In this document: positions 8,175 through 17,026 of the stretch, piece after piece | Layout of the letters: each line of letters begins with the position of its first letter | Position numbering within the stretch: position 1 is the first letter of the stretch | Source: Eubacterium sp. | GTDB lineage: Bacteria > Bacillota > Clostridia > Oscillospirales > Ruminococcaceae | Assembly: GCA_031271685.1 (NCBI GenBank) | Contig: JAISVH010000062.1 | Location: forward strand, 1 to 47,226 | Direction of reading: 5' to 3' | Length of the DNA stretch: 47,226 nt | The notes under the pieces: model-generated | Told to the model about the DNA's origin: nothing | Databases searched by the model: none | The model's input: only the letters and a program-made list of their open reading frames with translations | Translations under genes and position numbers: made by a program

Positions 8175-9881
8175 ATGATGAAATCACTTTACTCCGGTGT
8201 TACCGGACTTAAAAATCACAATACAAGAATGGATGTTATAGGCAATAACATCTCCAATGTAAATACTACCGCATACAAGGCAAGCGCGGTAACTTTTAAA
8301 GACGTTTATTATCAGACAAAGCAGCAGTCATCTGCGGGAGACAATACAACGGGCGGCGTTAACCCCAATCAGGTGGGATATGGCGTGTCAATGGGGACGA
8401 TCAATCAAATAATGGGTCAGTCGGGTTTTACTTATTCGGACAGCGGCACTGACTGCGCTCTTGAGGGTGAGGGTTTTTTTCAGGTAATGGATCCCGCCGG
8501 TAATATTTTTTACACCAGAAACGGTAATTTTACGGTCGATAATGTTGGAAATCTTGTTGATCCGAAGGGCAACATAGTGCTTGGCGTTATGGGCGACCCG
8601 ACCGGAGTTGATGCGTCTACTCAAAGAATAACGCTTTTGATACCGGATGTTCAAGACAGCCAGGCAAGCGCCACTAAAACTGTGGCGGGAGGTTATGATG
8701 TTACTGTCCAGGCATCGGAAATAGGCGAAAACGGTAATATTTCACTGACTATCTCTCAAGGCGATTCTTTTGCTACGCTCAGCGGTTCTAATCTTAAAAT
8801 TACTATGGATTTAACCAGAGATTACGCAAATCAGCAGGAATTTCAGGAAGCGGTAAACGATGCCATCATAGCCGGCGGTGTTAATATGCCCGAAGGCGTT
8901 TTGCCGCTGTCCATCCAGTTTGACTCGATGCCAGCGGAGACAGCGCCGTCAATCGCGTCCAATATTATGAACTTTAAGATAAAGCCGCTTGATCCAGAGG
9001 AGGAAGACATTGACCTTTATCTGAAATTTGACGCAACGGTGCCGGGCGAATACGCCAACGTATTTACAGTTAGCGTTAAGACATCGTCTACCGCTACGGC
9101 CGTAAGCGCCAAGTGGCAGGACGATGCGTTGACGATAACGGTGCCCGGAAAAAAAGAATATGCCGAGGATGAGGAAATGCCGGAAATATCAATTGAGGCT
9201 ATTCAAAACGCAATATATAGAGCCGCAGGCGTTCCGAATCTTAATGCTGACGACCCGGAATCCGAATACGATCCGGATCTTGACAATATAGCGCTTGGAA
9301 ATCCGCAGAAGGTATTGATGGTAACAGAAGTGGAAAGAATGGAAGACGGAACCTATGAAGAAGGCGGAATCGGCGTTGAAGGCTTTGAATTTTATCAGGC
9401 GATCGGAACCAATACTAAAAAAGTAGGTCTTGCAAATGGCGAAGACAGTTTTTACGCTAAGGCAGTGCAGGATATGGCAACGTTAAGACTTGAAAACGGA
9501 CGTGTTCAGGCGACCCAAACCGTGGACGACCTTGATACTCTTTATATAGACAATGACGGGGTTATCTACGGCGAGCATCCTGTGCACGGCACACTGCTTC
9601 TCGGGCGAATTGATTTGGCCACCTTTGAAAACCCGATCGGTCTTAATCAGGCTGGCAACTCTTATTGGAAAGAATCGTTGGCTTCAGGGCCTCCGGAGGT
9701 CAAAGAGCCAGGCAGTTACGGAGCGGCGCTTGTGGTTTCCGGCGCGCTCGAAATGTCTAACGTTGACCTTTCTCAGGAGTTTTCGGATATGATAATAACT
9801 CAGAGGGGATTTCAGGCGAACTCAAGGATTATAACGGTTTCAGATACCATGCTTGAAGAACTTATCAATCTGAAACGTTAA
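8175..9881 (+). CDS. flgE: Flagellar hook protein FlgE
   Basis: FlgE polymerises into the hook. The start at 8175 (or the adjacent ATG at 8178) follows GGAGAAAGGAT and gives the canonical rod/hook N-terminus, MMKSLYSGVTGLKNHNTRMD then IGNNISNVNTTAYK; an earlier in-frame start at 8052 would add 41 residues of non-flagellar sequence. The C-terminus is the matching rod-type helix (GALEMSNVDLSQEFSDMIIT then QRGFQANSRIITVSDTMLEE). At 568 residues it is longer than enterobacterial FlgE (~400); the extra length lies in the central surface domains (about residues 160-400). A 136-bp gap precedes it. Confidence 0.95.
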   Translation: MMKSLYSGVTGLKNHNTRMDVIGNNISNVNTTAYKASAVTFKDVYYQTKQQSSAGDNTTGGVNPNQVGYGVSMGTINQIMGQSGFTYSDSGTDCALEGEGFFQVMDPAGNIFYTRNGNFTVDNVGNLVDPKGNIVLGVMGDPTGVDASTQRITLLIPDVQDSQASATKTVAGGYDVTVQASEIGENGNISLTISQGDSFATLSGSNLKITMDLTRDYANQQEFQEAVNDAIIAGGVNMPEGVLPLSIQFDSMPAETAPSIASNIMNFKIKPLDPEEEDIDLYLKFDATVPGEYANVFTVSVKTSSTATAVSAKWQDDALTITVPGKKEYAEDEEMPEISIEAIQNAIYRAAGVPNLNADDPESEYDPDLDNIALGNPQKVLMVTEVERMEDGTYEEGGIGVEGFEFYQAIGTNTKKVGLANGEDSFYAKAVQDMATLRLENGRVQATQTVDDLDTLYIDNDGVIYGEHPVHGTLLLGRIDLATFENPIGLNQAGNSYWKESLASGPPEVKEPGSYGAALVVSGALEMSNVDLSQEFSDMIITQRGFQANSRIITVSDTMLEELINLKR

Positions 9882-9902
9882 TATGTAATATTTAGACCGC
9901 TG

Positions 9903-9929
9903 CGGCAGGCGGGAATCCCCCGCCTGCCG
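9903..9929 (+). terminator. GC-rich hairpin between flgE and swrD/flbD
   Basis: 11-bp perfect stem CGGCAGGCGGG / CCCGCCTGCCG around AATCC. There is no T-run after it (GTGAGTAATGC follows), so it is more likely an RNA-stabilising or attenuating hairpin than a full Rho-independent terminator. Confidence 0.5.
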
Positions 9930-9961
9930 TGAGTAATGCAACATTTAAGAGGGGGGCAAAT

Positions 9962-10174
9962 ATGATTATTTTGACTAAATTGGGAGGCAAAGAGGTTTTG
10001 ATAAATGAACAACTTATAGAGACCGCGTATGAAACCCCTGACACCGTAATTGTGATGAATAACGGTCATACATATTTAGTTACCGAAACCCTGTCCGAAA
10101 TAATGAAGAAAATTACTGACTTTGGGAGAATGAACCGACGAAGGCTTATAATAAACGAAAAAAACGATGGTTAA
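9962..10174 (+). CDS. swrD: FlbD/SwrD family small flagellar protein
   Basis: A 70-residue protein immediately downstream of flgE and upstream of motA. It begins MIILTKLGGKEVLINEQLIE, the hallmark of the FlbD family (PF06289), which includes Bacillus subtilis SwrD (YlzI), reported to raise flagellar motor power. The ATG at 9962 is chosen because GAGGGGGG lies 7-8 nt upstream; the longer in-frame start at 9929 overlaps the hairpin. Placement next to motAB fits a stator-related role (inference). Confidence 0.9.
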   Translation: MIILTKLGGKEVLINEQLIETAYETPDTVIVMNNGHTYLVTETLSEIMKKITDFGRMNRRRLIINEKNDG

Positions 10175-10244
10175 CTCGCTTAGTTTTTTATAGAACTGTT
10201 AAAAACGCCGCAAGGAAGTGGCTTTGTTATAGGAGGGAAGGCTT

Positions 10245-11048
10245 TTGAAGGTAAATATTACCTGGATTATCGGGTTTGTTATGATGGCAGTGTTGGTATT
10301 TTTAGGAATGTTAGACGGCGGTGAAATGAGATATTATTGGGACTGGCCATCAGTGCAGATTACGGTTGGAGGAACACTTGGCGCGATGATAGCTAGCACC
10401 CCATTTGAAATAATGAAAAATGTGGGCAAGCTTTTTAAATTTGCTATTTTACCGCCTAAATTTGACGCGTATAAAACCATAGATGATATGGTGGCTTATG
10501 CGACCACCGCAAGAAGCAAGGGGTTGCTCGCGTTGGAAGAAAGCGCCAACAAAGCCGCCGACCCATTTATGCGGCAGGCGCTGATGCTTATTATTGACGC
10601 TAATGATCCCGATAAGGTAAGAGAAATGTTAGAAAATGCCATGGATAGTTCCGCCGAGCGGCATTCAGCCGCCACTAGCTTCTTTTCAGTGGGTGTGGCT
10701 ATGGGACCGGCGTTTGGTATGATAGGAACGCTCGTAGGACTTATCATAATGCTTAACGAAATGGCGGAAAACCCTGATAATATTGGAACCGCTATGGCAA
10801 TAGCCATTATTACGACATTTTATGGTTCGCTGCTAGCAAACGTTGTGCTTGCTCCCCTTGAAAAATCTCTTAAAGATACTCACGCGAGCGAAGAGTTATG
10901 TAAGAACATGGTTTTAGAAGGCGTTATGGCGATAGCCGCCGGGGCAAACCCCAGATTTATCCGTGAAAAGCTTGAATTTATGCTTCCTCGCTCTGAGGTT
11001 GAGAAGCGCGCAGCCAAAGCCGGAGCGGCCGCGCCCGCAAATCAATAG
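10245..11048 (+). CDS. motA: Flagellar stator protein MotA
   Basis: MotA forms the pentameric shell of the ion-driven stator and contacts FliG through its cytoplasmic loop. The 267-residue protein starts with TTG after ATAGGAGGGAAGG. Four hydrophobic segments are visible: about residues 5-22, 33-52, and two near 145-200 that include the conserved GPAFGMIGTLVGLIIMLNEM stretch. The C-terminus is Ala/Pro rich. An intergenic gap of 86 bp with its own promoter separates it from motB. Confidence 0.95.
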   Translation: MKVNITWIIGFVMMAVLVFLGMLDGGEMRYYWDWPSVQITVGGTLGAMIASTPFEIMKNVGKLFKFAILPPKFDAYKTIDDMVAYATTARSKGLLALEESANKAADPFMRQALMLIIDANDPDKVREMLENAMDSSAERHSAATSFFSVGVAMGPAFGMIGTLVGLIIMLNEMAENPDNIGTAMAIAIITTFYGSLLANVVLAPLEKSLKDTHASEELCKNMVLEGVMAIAAGANPRFIREKLEFMLPRSEVEKRAAKAGAAAPANQ

Positions 11049-11065
11049 AAATTTTTAATTTTTGT

Positions 11066-11094
11066 TTGCATTATTTTATGTTTTATGTTATAAT
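11066..11094 (+). promoter_or_regulatory. Extended -10 promoter upstream of motB
   Basis: TTGCAT at 11066-11071, 17-bp spacer, TATAAT at 11089-11094, with TGT directly before it (extended -10). It lies in the motA-motB gap and would initiate about 30 nt upstream of the motB GTG. Confidence 0.8.
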
Positions 11095-11134
11095 ATGTTT
11101 TGGTATATGTTAGAGCCAAGGAAAGGGGTATCCA

Positions 11135-12202
11135 GTGGCTAAAAAAAGAGAAAAGGAAGAAATGAAAACCGATGGTTGGATGGCGACATATTCTGACTTG
11201 GTTACCCTTTTGTTTTGCTTTTTCGTATTGCTTTATGCGCAGTCGTCACCTGATAAGGTAAAGATACAGTATATTTTTCAGGCTTTTGCCTCCGGCGGCG
11301 AATACATTAATACCATAGTAAAAGATCAGGATCCAACGGTTAAGACTGACGGAGAGGCCAGCCCAACTCCGGGGGATTCGGCTGAAACTGAGCCTCAAGC
11401 CGGCGGCGGACAACAAGCTGATTTTGAGGATCTTTTTCAGGCTATGGCGGCGGCGATTTCGGAGTCTGAGTTTTCTGACGCAATCGAGGTTAGCGGTTCT
11501 CCAACGCAGATAAGAATAAAATTTGACAACGATGTTCTTTTTGACAGCGATTCTTTTACGCTAAAGCAGTCGGGCAGAGATGCGCTTAATGTTATTATTC
11601 CAGGCATGAGAACGCTGCAAAGTTGCATAGCTTCGATTCAAGTTCAGGGGCACACGGCAGACTTGGGGGATTTAAGCAGTATATCTCCGGTGAATGATTG
11701 GGATCTGTCGTCGCTTCGCGCATCCGCAGTTATAAAGCATATGGACTTTCAGAGAACCGTGGCGGGGGAGAAATATTTAGCCGAGGGATTTGCGCAGTAT
11801 AAGCCTCTTGCGGAGAATAATACGCCTGAAGGACGGGCGGAAAACCGACGTGTTGAAGTAGTGGTAAATCGAGATAACACCGCCGAAGATTCTGAGCTGT
11901 TCGGTGATATAATGCAGTATGACTATAATCAGTATTTATTAGTGATTGATGATGACGGGAATCCGCTTGAAGCGCTTGGACCTACTCAATCTGATGTAAT
12001 ACAGCAAATAATTAACACAATCAGAGAAAACCATAGGACTGATATTGAAGGCGAAGGTCCGGTCGCTGAACAAGTAGGTCCGGTGCTTGGCGAGGATATG
12101 ATAAATATTCCGGATAGTGAATATACAGTAATTGAAGACGAAAGCGCCGAAGAGGGGCAGGAATCCGGTGCCGCAGATGGTGAATCAGTTTCTTCGGGAT
12201 AG
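11135..12202 (+). CDS. motB: Flagellar stator protein MotB (OmpA-type peptidoglycan anchor)
   Basis: MotB supplies the ion-binding aspartate and anchors the stator to peptidoglycan. It starts with GTG after AAGGAAAGGGG. The single membrane helix (about 19-36, YSDLVTLLFCFFVLLYA) carries the essential Asp at residue 21. A plug/linker region rich in Gly/Glu/Gln follows (about 55-105), then an OmpA-like domain ending in the PEGRAENRRVEVVV signature near residue 250. A further ~95-residue acidic C-terminal extension is unusual; typical MotB is ~260-310 residues against 355 here. I do not assign H+ or Na+ use. fliL, which often follows, is absent. Confidence 0.94.
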   Translation: MAKKREKEEMKTDGWMATYSDLVTLLFCFFVLLYAQSSPDKVKIQYIFQAFASGGEYINTIVKDQDPTVKTDGEASPTPGDSAETEPQAGGGQQADFEDLFQAMAAAISESEFSDAIEVSGSPTQIRIKFDNDVLFDSDSFTLKQSGRDALNVIIPGMRTLQSCIASIQVQGHTADLGDLSSISPVNDWDLSSLRASAVIKHMDFQRTVAGEKYLAEGFAQYKPLAENNTPEGRAENRRVEVVVNRDNTAEDSELFGDIMQYDYNQYLLVIDDDGNPLEALGPTQSDVIQQIINTIRENHRTDIEGEGPVAEQVGPVLGEDMINIPDSEYTVIEDESAEEGQESGAADGESVSSG

Positions 12203-12206
12203 CATG

Positions 12207-12278
12207 TATAACCGCGTTAATGTCTCCCCCGTCTCTTAGGCGGAGGGATCCATGCTGACTATTAGTTAATTAACTATA
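12207..12278 (+). repeat. Repeat family A, left half, plus small palindrome
   Basis: TATAACCGCGTTAATG and CTCTTAGGCGG match the left half of family A. It is followed by TAGTTAATTAACTA (12263-12276), a 14-nt perfect palindrome also present near 15600 inside the fliO-fliP copy. It occupies most of the motB-fliM gap. Confidence 0.75.
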
Positions 12279-12300
12279 TTTGGTTTAGGGAGGTGATTTT

Positions 12301-13293
12301 TTGGCGGATGCATTGTCGCAAGAGCAAATTGACGCAATGTTAAACAGCGCTTTTTCGGGAGGAACTTTAACTGTCATTGAGGAACCGTCGGCTGGAATAA
12401 AGGAATATGACTTTAGATCGCCGAAAAAATTCACTAAAGAACGAATTAAAATCCTTGACAGTATATTTGATAGCTATGCGCGGCTTTTATCCTCTTATTT
12501 TACGGGCCTTTTAAGACTTTACTGCAAGGTGACACTGGCATCAATAGAAGAACAGCGATATTATGAATGGAACAACGCGCTGCCGGATTATGTAATGATG
12601 GGTATGCTTGATCTTCAGCTTGATAGTGACGAATTAGAAGATTTAACCACGATACTTCAGCTTTCAAATTCCATCACTTTTATTATGATAGATCGTCTTC
12701 TCGGGGGACGGGGAGAATATAAGGATTCTGACCGGGACTTTACGGAAATAGAAGTAAGTATTATGGAAAGTATACTTAAGAGTATGGTCGCAATGATGAG
12801 AGAGCCGTGGGAAGGTTATATGGACGTAAGACCGGTGCTTCAGGGGATAGAAACCAATTCGCGCGTGATATCGTCGATAGGTTATGACGATACAATGATT
12901 ATCGTAGTTTTAGAAATAGTGATAAGTGAGACTAAAACTTTGGTCACGGTGAGTATGCCTGCACTTGCTTTGGATGAAATAATGCAAAAATTTACGGACA
13001 AATCTGTAAGAAGCTCAAAAAAGCCGGACGCAAACAGGGAAAAAGAAAGAAAAGATAATATTCTTAATAATATCACATATACCGATTTAGATGTAACCGC
13101 AATATTGGGAGAGGTTGACATAGATATGCAAGATGTTATTAATTTGCAGATAAATGATATCATTCCGTTGGGTAAAAACATTGCTAGTAATATTGTTATT
13201 AATGTTGGCGGTGAAAAGTGGTTTGACGGTAAGCTTGGAACTGTTAATAACAAAAAAGCTGTTAAAATTGAAACTATTTATCGCGGCGCTTAA
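12301..13293 (+). CDS. fliM: Flagellar motor switch protein FliM
   Basis: FliM is the CheY-P receiving part of the switch. The TTG start follows GGGAGGTGATTT, and the protein is 330 residues. The extreme N-terminus has the CheY-binding peptide (LSQEQIDAMLN). The middle domain is CheC-like with the usual GG motif region (DRLLGGRGEY), and the C-terminal ~75 residues form the SpoA/FliN-like domain (LDVTAILGEVDIDMQDVINL). It forms the C-ring with FliG upstream and FliY downstream. Confidence 0.96.
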   Translation: MADALSQEQIDAMLNSAFSGGTLTVIEEPSAGIKEYDFRSPKKFTKERIKILDSIFDSYARLLSSYFTGLLRLYCKVTLASIEEQRYYEWNNALPDYVMMGMLDLQLDSDELEDLTTILQLSNSITFIMIDRLLGGRGEYKDSDRDFTEIEVSIMESILKSMVAMMREPWEGYMDVRPVLQGIETNSRVISSIGYDDTMIIVVLEIVISETKTLVTVSMPALALDEIMQKFTDKSVRSSKKPDANREKERKDNILNNITYTDLDVTAILGEVDIDMQDVINLQINDIIPLGKNIASNIVINVGGEKWFDGKLGTVNNKKAVKIETIYRGA

Positions 13294-13339
13294 TTGTTAA
13301 GTTAAACGCTAGCGGTAGGGAAAAGGAAAATAACAATTT

Positions 13340-14506
13340 ATGGCTTCAATTGAGTTTAACGATATGGAGAAGGATGCCATATCCGAGGTTATGAATATCA
13401 GCATGGGCAACGCGGCGACAGCCGCGTCTGAGTTGCTTAACGCCAAGGTATGGATAACCACACCCAGAGTAGACGTTATTAGGGCTAATGAGCTTAAAAA
13501 AGAATCTCTTGAGCCGGCCGTTTGCGTTAAAATCGTTTATGTCAAGGGTATTTCGGGGACCAACTTAATGGTTCTAAAACAAGATGATGTTCAGCTGATT
13601 TTAAATCAATTAATGGGTCAGCCATTGGAGATATCTCCTGATTTTGAGTTTGATGAGCTGAACATTAGTGCGGTGTCTGAGGTTATGAACCAAATGATGG
13701 GATCTTCGGCAACGGCTCTTTCAAGCTTTCTTGGCATGCACATAGATATTTCTACGCCTACTCCATATATCATGGACAAGATAAACCTTGCGGACGTGCA
13801 GGATCATGAACCTGACGATACCATAGTAACTATAACTTTTGATCTTACTATCGAAGGTGTAATAAAATCTGAATTTGTATCAATACTTAATATTGACCTA
13901 GCCCGGATTATAGCGGATAAAATTGTTTCTGACGCTACAGCTGTCGCGGAAGAAACCGTGGCTTCCGCTCCCGTTCCGGTTTCGTCTGCTCCGCCTACCG
14001 CCGCTTCAAGACCGGCGGCATCTCCTCCTCCGGTACAGCAGGGATATCAGCCTTCTCCTCCGCCTTTGGATTATGGAGCGCCTCCTATGTATGGGCCGCC
14101 TCCTCCCATGATGAATCCATATGGATATCCTCCTCAGAACCCCTACGGCTATGGGTATGTCCCGAATATGCAGCCGATAAATATACAAAGCGCGCAGCTT
14201 CATCAATTTGACGACTCATATCAGGAGCTGTCTGGAGAGCAAAAGGATAACCTGAAGCTTTTGATGGGAGTGCCGCTACAAATTTCAGTCGAGATAGGCA
14301 CAGCCAGGCGAAAGGTGAAAGATATTTTGGAATTTACCCAAGGTACTATCATTGAACTTGAAAGGCAAGCGGGAGCTCCCGTCGACGTAGTGGTGAACGG
14401 CAACTTGGTTGCAAAAGGTGACGTTGTTGTTATTGATGACAATTTTGCCGTCAGGATAACTGAAATGATCAAATCAAAATTTATGGATTCTTTAGGTAAG
14501 GAGTAA
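13340..14506 (+). CDS. fliY: Switch protein and CheY-P phosphatase FliY (FliN-type)
   Basis: FliY is the Firmicute fusion of a CheC-like CheY-P phosphatase with a FliN-like switch domain. The 388-residue protein holds two intact catalytic signatures of the D/S-x3-E-x2-N-x22-P type: the first at D12-E16-N19-P42, the second in SAVSEVMN with its proline 23 residues after the Asn. A Pro/Tyr/Gly-rich linker follows (about 210-285: PPP, YGAPPMYGPPPPMMNPYGYP). The C-terminal SpoA domain (about 310-385) ends the protein. Unlike Bacillus FliY, I see no LSQDEIDALL-like CheY-binding peptide at the N-terminus; the protein starts directly with the CheC domain. Confidence 0.94.
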   Translation: MASIEFNDMEKDAISEVMNISMGNAATAASELLNAKVWITTPRVDVIRANELKKESLEPAVCVKIVYVKGISGTNLMVLKQDDVQLILNQLMGQPLEISPDFEFDELNISAVSEVMNQMMGSSATALSSFLGMHIDISTPTPYIMDKINLADVQDHEPDDTIVTITFDLTIEGVIKSEFVSILNIDLARIIADKIVSDATAVAEETVASAPVPVSSAPPTAASRPAASPPPVQQGYQPSPPPLDYGAPPMYGPPPPMMNPYGYPPQNPYGYGYVPNMQPINIQSAQLHQFDDSYQELSGEQKDNLKLLMGVPLQISVEIGTARRKVKDILEFTQGTIIELERQAGAPVDVVVNGNLVAKGDVVVIDDNFAVRITEMIKSKFMDSLGKE

Positions 14507-14511
14507 CACTG

Positions 14512-14874
14512 ATGGATAAGAAAATTCTGCTGGTTGATGACGCGGCATTTATGCGAATGCTAATTAAGGATACTTTGACTAAGAATGGCTATAGTGCGAT
14601 TTTAGAAGCCGCTGATGGTGAGATAGCATGCCAGGTTTATGAAGCGGAGAAACCGGATCTTGTAATAATGGATATAACAATGCCTAATAAAACCGGTATA
14701 GAGGCTTTGGGTGAGATAAAAGCTAAACATCCTGAGGCAAAGGTTATTATGTGTTCTGCTATGGGGCAGGAGGCCATGGTTGTTGAGGCTATTAAGCTTG
14801 GTGCGTTGGATTTTATAGTCAAGCCTTTTAAGCCTGATAGGATTTTACAGACAGTTACTAAGATAATTGGTTGA
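14512..14874 (+). CDS. cheY: Chemotaxis response regulator CheY
   Basis: Single receiver domain, 120 residues, that binds the switch when phosphorylated by CheA. Acidic pocket D9-D10, phospho-acceptor D54 (VIMDITMPNKTG), a conserved Ser/Thr in MCSAMGQ and the invariant Lys in IVKPFKPDR. There is no DNA-binding domain. It begins 5 bp after fliY with GGTAAGGAG just upstream, so it is co-translated with the phosphatase that acts on it. Confidence 0.97.
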   Translation: MDKKILLVDDAAFMRMLIKDTLTKNGYSAILEAADGEIACQVYEAEKPDLVIMDITMPNKTGIEALGEIKAKHPEAKVIMCSAMGQEAMVVEAIKLGALDFIVKPFKPDRILQTVTKIIG

Positions 14875-14968
14875 TTTTTCTTTAGTTGAGCGTGAGCGGA
14901 GGGTATTCTTTATGACCCCTTGTATTGTTGTGCCGTGAACAAATTACATAGATACGGGGGAAAAAGAT

Positions 14969-15334
14969 ATGCAATGGATTGAGTTGTTAATATCGCTTTG
15001 CGGGATAATCGGGCTTATAATTTTTGTGTTTTGGTTTTTAAGAAGACTTCAAAAAGGGTTAAGACTTAATGCCGGTAGCAAGCTTAAAGTGATAGACAGG
15101 ATGGTTTTTGGGCGTGATTCAATGCTTGCAGTAGTTTCGATTTGCGGAAAGCTTTCGCTTTTTGTTGTGAATCCGGGGCGAATTGAAAAAATATGCGATT
15201 TGCCAATAAGCGAGGAAGAGTATTTATTGACAGCGCAGGAAGAAGCAAATAAAGCAATTCCGAAAGCGCTTTCTTTTTCGGAGATATTGTCTAATATTTC
15301 TGAAAAGTTTAACAAGCAAGGCAAGGATAAATAA
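14969..15334 (+). CDS. fliO: Flagellar biosynthesis protein FliO (FliZ-type)
   Basis: A 121-residue protein with one N-terminal membrane helix (about residues 6-24, LLISLCGIIGLIIFVFWFL) followed by a cytosolic SH3-like FliO domain (SKLKVIDRMVFGRDSMLAVVS). FliO helps assemble the FliP ring of the export gate. Position between cheY and fliP is standard. A 453-bp repeat-filled gap follows, which is not standard. Confidence 0.88.
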   Translation: MQWIELLISLCGIIGLIIFVFWFLRRLQKGLRLNAGSKLKVIDRMVFGRDSMLAVVSICGKLSLFVVNPGRIEKICDLPISEEEYLLTAQEEANKAIPKALSFSEILSNISEKFNKQGKDK

Positions 15335-15396
15335 AGGCAAATAAATTTATACTTATATCTTTTTTTAAGAGACTGAAAATCAAGTTTTAAAGTATG

Positions 15397-15706
15397 TTCA
15401 AACATCTTAGGAGGAGCCGCTTCCGCGTTTCATAGTAAATTAACTTGAGAATAAGCAAAAACGATTTACGCAAAACCCCATGGTATGTTGCAGTAAATCC
15501 GCTTGTGCAGATTATAATCGCTTGACTTAAAATTTTCTAAATTAAAAGTTAAACGGCTGCAACTGCAGCTTTCGCGCTATTATTCTTTATGTTTTCTAAG
15601 TTAATTAACTATAACAAGCGTCAGCGGGGATTGAAAATCATCCGTTGTTGACGTAGTCAGTATGGAACCCGCCGCCTAAGAGGAGGGGGACATGAACTCG
15701 GTTATA
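15397..15706 (-). repeat. Composite repeat family A element filling the fliO-fliP gap
   Basis: Reading on the plus strand, the reverse complement of the family A right end (TTCAAACATCTTAGGAGGAG, CGCTTCCGCGTTT) is interrupted at about 15432 by the sequence ATAGTAAATTAACTTGAGAA, also seen at 39404. A degenerate palindrome follows (15520-15560), then the middle of family A (GCGTCAGCGGGGATTGAAAA) and its left end (CCGCCTAAGAGGAGGGGGA and GGTTATA). No ORF of note is present. The 453-bp gap 15335-15787 contains nothing else I can assign. Confidence 0.75.
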
Positions 15707-15787
15707 AGGCTTATTAAGCAAATTTTTAACAAGATTTTCAAAAAAGGAAATTAGTATTTAGTTCATGCCGAAGAAAGGGAGACTTGT

Positions 15788-16714
15788 TTGAACAAAGGTA
15801 ATGTAAATTTTTTTTATAGGGCGTTTGCGGCAACATTTCTCTCTACGGTTTTGATTTTTAGTTTTTTTACGGTAAAATCATTTGCCGAAACGTTGATAAT
15901 TCCAGGAAACGAAGTTTCGAATATCAGCGAAGACGCGGTGCTTGGAGAAAATCCTGGAACTACGATAGCGCCTGATGAGACATCGGCTCTTTATGAGTTG
16001 ATTGGGGTGGATGGGTCGCAACCGCTAGAAGTGATTTTGCTAATCACTGTTTTATCTGTGGCGCCGTCGATACTATTGATGATGACCTCGTATACGAGGA
16101 TGATCATAGTGTTCAGTTTTCTTCGCAATGCTATGCAAACACAGATGACTCCTCCAAACCAGATTTTAACCTCACTTGCCTTATTTCTTACTATATTTAC
16201 GATGTGGCCTGTGTTCCAACAGATAAACACAGTCGCTTATCAGCCCTATGAAAACGGTGAAATCACTATGCAGCAAGCGGTCGCTGAGGCGGGCGGACCT
16301 TTAAAAACTTTCATGCTTAAACAAACGACTAACAAACACATGGGATTTTTTTTAGATCTGTCGGAATCAACGATTTACCGCCCTGAAACAATCGGGACCG
16401 AAAATGAGGAGCCTATAGATTTTGAGGCCGATGGTACCGAAATAACGCTTGAGAATTATCAGGACCAATTGGGGTTGGAGGTGGTAATACCGGCGTTTAT
16501 GATAAGTGAGTTAAGCCGGGCATTTCAGATGGGCTTTATGTTATTTATGCCGTTTTTGATCATTGACATTGTGGTTTCGAGCACACTTATGTCGCTTGGG
16601 ATGATGATGCTGCCGCCCGCGATGATTTCTATGCCGTTTAAGATAATGATATTTGTTTTAGTGGATGGGTGGCAGATGTTGGTAGGGAGTTTATATACGT
16701 CGTTTAATTTATGA
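15788..16714 (+). CDS. fliP: Flagellar export gate protein FliP
   Basis: FliP forms the core ring of the export gate with FliQ and FliR. The TTG start follows AAGAAAGGGAG. The 308-residue sequence has an N-terminal hydrophobic signal-like helix (about 9-30) and a ~45-residue linker, then the conserved core: TSYTRMIIVFSFLRNAMQTQ, MTPPNQIL, and the C-terminal FQMGFMLFMPFLIIDIVVSS and MLPPAMISMPFKIMIFV. It is longer than enterobacterial FliP (~245) mainly because of the N-terminal region. Confidence 0.97.
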   Translation: MNKGNVNFFYRAFAATFLSTVLIFSFFTVKSFAETLIIPGNEVSNISEDAVLGENPGTTIAPDETSALYELIGVDGSQPLEVILLITVLSVAPSILLMMTSYTRMIIVFSFLRNAMQTQMTPPNQILTSLALFLTIFTMWPVFQQINTVAYQPYENGEITMQQAVAEAGGPLKTFMLKQTTNKHMGFFLDLSESTIYRPETIGTENEEPIDFEADGTEITLENYQDQLGLEVVIPAFMISELSRAFQMGFMLFMPFLIIDIVVSSTLMSLGMMMLPPAMISMPFKIMIFVLVDGWQMLVGSLYTSFNL

Positions 16715-16747
16715 CGTTTTATAATTTTTTTGGAGTGAAGTGATGTT

Positions 16748-17017
16748 ATGACTGACACAATTGTTATGGAGCTATTTAACAATGCCGTGTACTTGTCTTT
16801 TAAGCTTGCAGCGCCGGCATTGGTAGCTTCGTTGGCAGTAGGTCTTGTTATTGCGATTTTGCAGGCGGCGACTCAGGTTCATGAACAGACGCTCACCTTC
16901 GCTCCGAAGGTGATCATTGTGGGGTTGGTGCTTTTAGCGTTGGGTCCGTGGATGATAAACAGCTGCATTGATTATATAAACGATATTTTTGAATTAATGG
17001 CTACAACCACGCTATAG
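16748..17017 (+). CDS. fliQ: Flagellar export gate protein FliQ
   Basis: Small two-helix membrane protein of the export gate, 89 residues, the usual family length. Hydrophobic segments are at about 16-38 and 55-76, with the conserved Gly-rich/AATQVHEQTLTFAPK loop between them. It lies directly after fliP and 9 bp before fliR. Confidence 0.96.
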   Translation: MTDTIVMELFNNAVYLSFKLAAPALVASLAVGLVIAILQAATQVHEQTLTFAPKVIIVGLVLLALGPWMINSCIDYINDIFELMATTTL

Positions 17018-17026
17018 GGGAAGACC

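Noticed and set aside
12207-12247. ACCGCG in family A as part of a T-box leader
   Set aside because: The T-box signature needs a GGTACCGCG-like context with specifier and antiterminator stems; the copies lack these and lie before unrelated genes such as fliM, cheB and tmRNA.
14911-14937. Tiny ORF (8 codons) with GGAGGG site between cheY and fliO
   Set aside because: Too short, no conservation information, and the purine stretch may be chance.
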